Assembly (NCBI RefSeq): GCF_031348265.1
Contig: NZ_CP133771.1
Coordinates: forward strand, 3,162,001 to 3,226,000
Source of the DNA: Streptomyces collinus
GTDB taxonomy: Bacteria > Actinomycetota > Actinomycetes > Streptomycetales > Streptomycetaceae
DNA: 64,000 bases
Direction of reading: 5' to 3'
Of this stretch, positions 59,695 to 64,000 are shown one piece after another. The translations under genes and the position numbers were made by a program. The first letter of the stretch is position 1; each line of letters opens with the position of its first letter. The notes below the pieces were generated by a model. The model was not told where the DNA came from. It made no database searches and worked only from the letters and a program-made list of their open reading frames with translations.

Positions 59695-61500
59695 ATGCCG
59701 GACCCGGCGGTCCCCCCGACACCTCCCGTCCTCCTCACGTCCCTCCTGGCCAGGGAGGACCTCTCCCTGCGCCGGATCGCCGGTCCGGAGGACCCCGGCA
59801 CCGTCGTCCACTGGGTGCACACCTCCGAGATGGCGGACCCGTATCCGTATCTGCTGGGCGGGGAGCTGCTGCTCACGGCGGGCGTGCACATCCCGGAGGC
59901 GGCGGGGTCGGGTACGTACTTCGACGAGTACGTCTCCCGGATCGTGGCGGCGGGCGGCGCGGCCCTGGGCTTCGGGGTGGCGCCGGTACACGACACGGTC
60001 CCGAGGGCGCTGGTCGCGGCCTGCGAGACACACGGCCTGCCGCTCCTGGAGGTGCCGCCGCAGACCACCTTCTCGGGCGTGGCCCGCGCGGTCTGGCAGC
60101 TGATGGCCCAGTCCCGCCTCGCCGAACTCCGCCGCGTCACCGATGCCCAGCAGAGCCTCGCCTCCGCCGCCTCCCGCCCCGACCCGGTCCCGTCGGTCCT
60201 CCGCCAGCTCGCCCAGCGGCTGGGCGGGTGGGCCGTGCTGTACGGGCCGGAGGGGGCGGAGATCGCGGGGGCGGGGCGGAGGCCCGGGGAGGAGGTGCGG
60301 GCGGCGCTGACGCGGCTGGCGAGAGTGGTACGACCGGACGGCCCGGCACCGCCGACCGGTGCGACACCACCGACCGACTCCACCCCGCGCACGGGCGCGA
60401 CCGGAACACGACCGACCGAGCCAGGCACCGCAGGACCACCGAACCACCCTGCACCGCCGACCGGTGCGACACCACCGACCGACTCCACCCCGCGCACGGG
60501 CGCGACCGGAACACGACCGACCGAGCCAGGCACCGCAGGACCACCGGACCGTCCGGCGCCGCCGACCGGCTCCACCCCGCGCGCAGGCGCGGCACGGTCG
60601 GGTGAGACCAGGGCGGCACGCGCCGCCGCGTTCCTCCGGCCGGACGCCGGCGGCGCCCCGGCGTCGCAGACCGACCCCGGCCGCCCTGTCCCCACCTCCG
60701 CCACCGACACCGCCGCCGGCACCCACCTCGCCGCCTACGCCCTCGGTGCCGGGCACGGATTCGTGCTCGGGGTCGCCAGTCCGCAGCGGGCGCCCGGTGA
60801 TCACACCGTCGTCTCCGTCGCGGCCGTGCTGCTGTCCCTGCTCACCGGCGAGCAGCAGAGCGGCACCGGTGCCGCTCGATCGTCCGCGCTGGTGCGGCTG
60901 CTGCTGGGCGCGGCGCCCGAGGAGGTCGCGCCGCTGCTCGGGGGTGGGCGGTGGGTGGTCGTGCGGGCCCGGCCGGACGGTACGGGCCCCGCGGACCCCG
61001 TCGCGGCCTCCGCGCTGGGTGCCGCGCTCGGTTCCGCTCTGGTCGACCCGGCGGGCGACGTCGTACGGGTCCTGGTCCCGGCCGACCGGGCACCGGCCCC
61101 GCTGCCCGGCTGGACCCTGGGCGTCAGCGCCGCCGTCGCCCCGCACGACTGGCCCGCCGCCGACACCCAGGCGGCCCGCGCCCTGGCCCGGGCCCGCGCC
61201 ACCCGGACCCCGCTGCTGCGGCACGCCCCGCGCCCCGCCCTCGCCGACCTGGTGCCGCCCGGCGAGGCGGCGGCCCACGCCCGTACCCTCCTGGCCCCCG
61301 TCACGGCACACCCCGCGCTCACCGAGACCCTGCGCACCTGGCTGTCCCTGCACGGCAGCTGGGACCGCACGGCCGTCGCCCTGTCCGTGCACCGCAACAC
61401 CGTGCGCCAGCGCATCGCCCGCTGCGCGACGCTGCTGGAGACGGACCTGGACGACCCGGACGTACGGATGGAACTGTGGTTCGCGCTGCGACGGCTCTGA
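59695..61500 (+). CDS. PucR-family transcriptional regulator with tandem-repeat linker
   Basis: 601-residue regulator. N-terminal PucR domain (VLLTSLLAREDLSLRRIAG ... VHWVHTSEMADPYPYLLGGELLLTAGVHIPE ... FGVAPVHDTVPRALVAACETHGLPLLEVPPQTTFSGVARAVW), a GAF-like/GGDEF-like middle, and a C-terminal HTH_30: LSLHGSWDRTAVALSVHRNTVRQRIARCATLLETDLDDPDVRMELWFALRR. Residues about 218-287 are two nearly identical 35-residue Pro/Thr-rich repeats plus a partial third, absent from ordinary PucR proteins and probably a flexible linker. Divergent from the symporter/agmatinase operon, so it likely senses the substrate and activates that operon. Confidence 0.9.
   Translation: MPDPAVPPTPPVLLTSLLAREDLSLRRIAGPEDPGTVVHWVHTSEMADPYPYLLGGELLLTAGVHIPEAAGSGTYFDEYVSRIVAAGGAALGFGVAPVHDTVPRALVAACETHGLPLLEVPPQTTFSGVARAVWQLMAQSRLAELRRVTDAQQSLASAASRPDPVPSVLRQLAQRLGGWAVLYGPEGAEIAGAGRRPGEEVRAALTRLARVVRPDGPAPPTGATPPTDSTPRTGATGTRPTEPGTAGPPNHPAPPTGATPPTDSTPRTGATGTRPTEPGTAGPPDRPAPPTGSTPRAGAARSGETRAARAAAFLRPDAGGAPASQTDPGRPVPTSATDTAAGTHLAAYALGAGHGFVLGVASPQRAPGDHTVVSVAAVLLSLLTGEQQSGTGAARSSALVRLLLGAAPEEVAPLLGGGRWVVVRARPDGTGPADPVAASALGAALGSALVDPAGDVVRVLVPADRAPAPLPGWTLGVSAAVAPHDWPAADTQAARALARARATRTPLLRHAPRPALADLVPPGEAAAHARTLLAPVTAHPALTETLRTWLSLHGSWDRTAVALSVHRNTVRQRIARCATLLETDLDDPDVRMELWFALRRL
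60346..60555. repeat. 105-bp in-frame tandem duplication in the PucR gene
   Basis: The stretch beginning GCACCGCCGACCGGTGCGAC at 60346 recurs at 60451 almost without change, giving two 105-base units (60346-60450, 60451-60555). A degenerate third begins at 60556. Each encodes 35 residues, so gain or loss of a unit keeps the frame. Confidence 0.93.
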
Positions 61501-61602
61501 GAAGGGGAGCGGAGCTGAGTACGTGAGCGGTGTCCCTCTGAGTACGTGACGCACGTCCCAGCGCTCGATACGCCAGGGACGCCCACAGTCGGCTGCCTCA
61601 CA

Positions 61603-62400
61603 ATGGATGCCATGCCGATATCCGGGACACCCAGCCGCGCCGAACTCGTCGAACACCTCGTCAGGACGCGCATCGCGGGCGACGTCGCCACCCCCCGCGA
61701 GAACAACCTCTCCCACTACCGCAAGCTGGCGAACAGCGACCGCCACTACTGGTTCGGGCTGGAACTCGGCGACCGCTGGAGCGACGAGCAGGACGTCCTC
61801 GCGGTGATGGCGGAGCGGGTCGGCGTGAACGACGATCCCGAATACCGGTACGGCCAGGACACCATCGACCCGGAGCTGACCGTCGACGGTCTGGAGCGGA
61901 TGGCCGGGCGGCTGCGCAAGGCGGCTGACGGGCAGCAGCGGGTGCTGTTCGCCACCGGCCACCCCGGCGGCCTGCTGGACGTGCACAGCTCGACCGCGGC
62001 GGCGCTGCGCGCGGCGGGCTGCGAGATCGTCGTCATCCCGGAGGGCCTGACGACGGAGGAGGGCTACGTCATGCAGTTCGCGAGCGTGGCGGTGCTGGAG
62101 CACGGCGCCACCCTCTGGCACACCCACTCGGGCGAGCCGATGAAGGCGATCCTGACGGCCATGGAGCGCGAGGGCCGCCGGCTGCCCGACCTGGTCGTCG
62201 CCGACCACGGCTGGGCGGGGTACGCCGGACAGCACGGCGTGGACTCCGTCGGCTACGCCGACTGCAACGACCCGGCCCTCTTCATCGCCGAGGCCGAGGG
62301 CACCGTGCAGGTGACGGTCCCCCTCGACGACCACGTGGTCAGCCCGCGCCACTACGACCCGGTGACGGCGTACCTGCTGGCGGCGGCAGGGCTGGACTGA
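61603..62400 (+). CDS. Phosphatase-like conserved protein
   Basis: 265-residue cytosolic protein conserved in Streptomyces and often annotated as a phosphatase. Features: RTRIAGDVATPRENNLSHYRKLANSDRHYWFGLELGDRW, VLFATGHPGGLLDVHSSTAAALRAAGCEIVVIPEG, HTHSGEPMKAILTAMEREGRRLPDLVVADHGWAGYAGQHGVDSVGYADCNDPALFIAEAEGTVQVTVPLDD. His/Asp clusters suggest a metal-dependent hydrolase, but no classical phosphatase motif is obvious. ATG 61603 lies just after CACAAT with no ribosome site, so the message may be leaderless; ATG 61612 is an alternative. Independent gene. Confidence 0.82.
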   Translation: MDAMPISGTPSRAELVEHLVRTRIAGDVATPRENNLSHYRKLANSDRHYWFGLELGDRWSDEQDVLAVMAERVGVNDDPEYRYGQDTIDPELTVDGLERMAGRLRKAADGQQRVLFATGHPGGLLDVHSSTAAALRAAGCEIVVIPEGLTTEEGYVMQFASVAVLEHGATLWHTHSGEPMKAILTAMEREGRRLPDLVVADHGWAGYAGQHGVDSVGYADCNDPALFIAEAEGTVQVTVPLDDHVVSPRHYDPVTAYLLAAAGLD

Positions 62401-62490
62401 CCGGCAGGCCCAGGCCGGCCGGGCTCATCGCCCCCTCCCCGAGGTCGGTAGGGGGGCGGGGAACGCCGGGCCGGCCTCGACGCGTTCCTG

Positions 62491-63366
62491 TCAGCGGGGA
62501 ACGCGCACCACGCCCTCCTGGATGACCGACACGGCGAGCCGGCCGTCCTGGGTGTAGATGCGGGCCTGGCCGAGACCGCGGCCGCCGGACGCCGACGGGG
62601 ACTCCTGGTCGTACAACAGCCATTCGTCGGCGCGGAAGGGCCGGTGGAACCACATGGCGTGGTCCAGGGAAGCCCCGACGACGTCGCCGACCGCCCAGCC
62701 GCCGCGGCCGTGCGCGAGCAGGACCGAGTCGAGCAGGGTCATGTCGGAGACGTAGGTGGCGAGGACGATGTGCAGCAGGGCACTGTCGACGGGCCCGTCG
62801 AGCTTGCCGTTGGTGCGGAACCACACCTGGGAGTGCGGCTCGCGAGGCTGCCCGAACCGCCCGTAGGGCGGCTCCTCGACGTAGCGCAGGTCGATGGCCT
62901 CACGGGCGGCGAGGAAGTGCTCGACGACCTTGGGGTCGAGGTGGTCGTAGCCGCGGAAGCGCTCCTGCGAGGTGGGCAGCGCCGCCGGGTCCGGGGCGGG
63001 CGGCATGGGCGTCTGGTGGTCCATGCCCTCCTCGTGCTCCTGGAAGGACGCGGACAGCGAGAAGATCGGCCGGCCGTGCTGGACCGCGACCACCCGCCGG
63101 GTGGTGAAGGAGCGGCCGTCGCGGATGCGCTCGACGTTGTAGACGATGGGCGCGCCGGGGTCGCCCATGCGCAGGAAGTACGCGTGGAGGGAGTGGGGCG
63201 GCCGGTCCGCCGGGACGGTACGCCCGGCGGCGACCAGCGCCTGGGCCGCGACCTGGCCACCGAAGACCCGGGGGACCACGGCGGAGCGGGACTGGCCGCG
63301 GAAGATGTTCTCCTCGATCGGCTCGAGGTCGAGCAGATCGAGGAGATCCTGGAGTGCCTGGCTCAT
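62491..63366 (-). CDS. tesB: Acyl-CoA thioesterase II
   Basis: 291-residue TesB with two hot-dog domains, hydrolysing acyl-CoA in the cytosol. First domain: FRGQSRSAVVPRVFGGQVAAQALVAAGRTVPADRPPHSLHAYFLRMGDPGAPIVYNVERIRDGRSFTTRRVVAVQHGRPIF. Second domain: SALLHIVLATYVSDMTLLDSVLLAHGRG and SLDHAMWFHRPFRADEWLLYDQESPSASGGRGLGQARIYTQDGRLAVSVIQEGVVR, with the Asp/Thr/Gln active-site pattern (SLDHAMWFH, SG). Adjacent to an acyl-CoA dehydrogenase on the same strand with 35 bases between, so co-transcription in fatty-acid turnover is likely. Confidence 0.95.
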   Translation of the reverse strand: MSQALQDLLDLLDLEPIEENIFRGQSRSAVVPRVFGGQVAAQALVAAGRTVPADRPPHSLHAYFLRMGDPGAPIVYNVERIRDGRSFTTRRVVAVQHGRPIFSLSASFQEHEEGMDHQTPMPPAPDPAALPTSQERFRGYDHLDPKVVEHFLAAREAIDLRYVEEPPYGRFGQPREPHSQVWFRTNGKLDGPVDSALLHIVLATYVSDMTLLDSVLLAHGRGGWAVGDVVGASLDHAMWFHRPFRADEWLLYDQESPSASGGRGLGQARIYTQDGRLAVSVIQEGVVRVPR

Positions 63367-63401
63367 GAAGTCAGTTGTATACGCCAGTGATTGCGGGGGC
63401 C

Positions 63402-64000
63402 TTACAGGCCCATGTCCTTGGCGATGATCGACTTCATGATCTCGCTGGTGCCGCCGTAGATGCGGTTGACGCGGTTGTCCGCGTACAGGCGGGCGATCGG
63501 GTACTCGTTCATGAAGCCGTAGCCGCCGTGCAGCTGGAGGCAGCGGTCGATGACGCGGTGGGCGACCTCGGTGCAGAACAGCTTCGCGGAGGCGGCCTCG
63601 GCGGGGGTGAGCTCGCCGGCATCCAGGGCCTCGGTCGCGCGGTCGGCGACGGCCTCGGCGGCGTCCACCTCGGCCTGGCAGGCGGCCAGCTCGAACTTGG
63701 TGTTCTGGAAGGACGCGACCGTCTTGCCGAAGACGGTGCGGTCCTGGACGTACTGCTTGGCGAACCGGACGGCGGCCTTGGCCTGGGCGTAGGCGCCGAA
63801 GGCGATGCCCCAGCGCTCGGAGGCCAGGTTGTGGCCGAGGTAGTAGAAGCCCTTGTTCTCCTCGCCGAGGAGGTCCTCGACGGGCACCTTGACGTCGACG
63901 AACGCCAGCTCGGCGGTGTCGGAGGTCTTCAGGCCGAGCTTGTCGAGCTTGCGGCCGACGGAGTAGCCCTCGGACTTGGTGTCGACGGCGAAGAGGGAGA
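63402..64000 (-). CDS. Acyl-CoA dehydrogenase (C-terminal part)
   Basis: FAD-dependent acyl-CoA dehydrogenase catalysing the first step of beta-oxidation. Only the last 199 residues are in the window; the start lies beyond 64000. Visible: YSVGRKLDKLGLKTSDTAELAFVDVKVPVEDLLGEENKGF (end of the middle beta domain), then the C-terminal helical domain AVRFAKQYVQDRTVFGKTVASFQ with the FAD-binding Arg, LQLHGGYGFMNEYPIARLYADNRVNRIYGGTSEIMKSIIAKDMGL. The catalytic Glu position is replaced by the GGTSEI ending seen in many actinomycete members, where the base sits elsewhere. Precedes tesB. Confidence 0.94.
   Translation of the reverse strand, partial: SLFAVDTKSEGYSVGRKLDKLGLKTSDTAELAFVDVKVPVEDLLGEENKGFYYLGHNLASERWGIAFGAYAQAKAAVRFAKQYVQDRTVFGKTVASFQNTKFELAACQAEVDAAEAVADRATEALDAGELTPAEAASAKLFCTEVAHRVIDRCLQLHGGYGFMNEYPIARLYADNRVNRIYGGTSEIMKSIIAKDMGL

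Noticed and set aside
62401..62490. Terminator between the phosphatase-like gene and tesB
   Set aside because: GCCCCCTCCCC and GGGGGGCGGGG look complementary at first sight but do not pair cleanly; too weak to list.
1..64000. tRNA or rRNA genes
   Set aside because: I looked through the intergenic gaps for T-loop (GGTTCGAATCC-like) and rRNA landmark sequences and found none; GGTTCGAAGG at 10585 lacks matching arms. A covariance search would settle this.
1..64000. Insertion sequences or integrated elements
   Set aside because: No transposase, integrase or long terminal inverted repeats were recognised, and composition looks even throughout.

Overview
The window is very GC-rich, uses many GTG starts (and at least one TTG), has strong GGAGG-type ribosome sites alternating with apparently leaderless genes, and is packed with typical actinomycete families: XRE plus DUF397, CGNR zinc finger, PucR, SSS symporter, peptidase S37, Rv0194-like ABC exporter and many LacI, TetR, MarR and MerR regulators. 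This points to a Streptomyces chromosome. Gene content and order (copZ-copA, citrate synthase, RecD-like helicase, ribose operon, agmatinase, tesB, acyl-CoA dehydrogenase) resemble what I remember of the central S. coelicolor chromosome; that is memory, not a search. I saw no rRNA, tRNA, insertion sequence, prophage or CRISPR array.

Layout. 1-2613 (minus): myo-inositol catabolism genes iolC, a Cgl0159-type aldolase, a decayed iolB remnant and the start of iolD. 3067-7598: a small HTH protein, a zinc alcohol dehydrogenase, and an MMPL exporter divergent from its likely TetR regulator. 7604-10382: copper detoxification (CsoR-type operator, copZ, copA). 10383-10980: a long non-coding stretch with competing hairpins and a perfect intrinsic terminator, a candidate RNA gene. 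11157-16672: citrate synthase, RecD-like helicase, two tiny membrane proteins, a GNAT enzyme and a conserved hypothetical. 16944-22782: a complete ribose operon rbsR-A-CB-K-D whose permease and binding protein are fused. 23012-31412: small single genes and divergent regulator/target pairs (cupin, two DHFR-like proteins, MBL hydrolase/CGNR, XRE-DUF397, MerR/imine-reductase-like, MarR-GNAT).

31580-36099 is a LacI regulator divergent from a three-gene operon (Gfo/Idh/MocA dehydrogenase, DUF993 aldolase-like protein, TIM-barrel isomerase) with translationally coupled genes, a LacI-type operator and its own terminator. It looks like a pathway for an unidentified sugar or cyclitol and is the best candidate here for an undescribed system. 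36283-44491 holds a seven-repeat propeller-like protein, an EamA/LysR pair, a secreted GH3 glycosidase, a lipoprotein and a secreted S37 peptidase. 44611-55315 holds a secreted small protein, a fused asymmetric ABC exporter, further envelope or secreted proteins, a YkcA/B-like glycosyltransferase with coding repeats and a small metallopeptidase. 55341-61500 is an SSS symporter/agmatinase/TPP-enzyme operon divergent from a PucR activator, consistent with use of agmatine or another guanidino compound. 61603-64000 has a phosphatase-like protein, acyl-CoA thioesterase II and the end of an acyl-CoA dehydrogenase.
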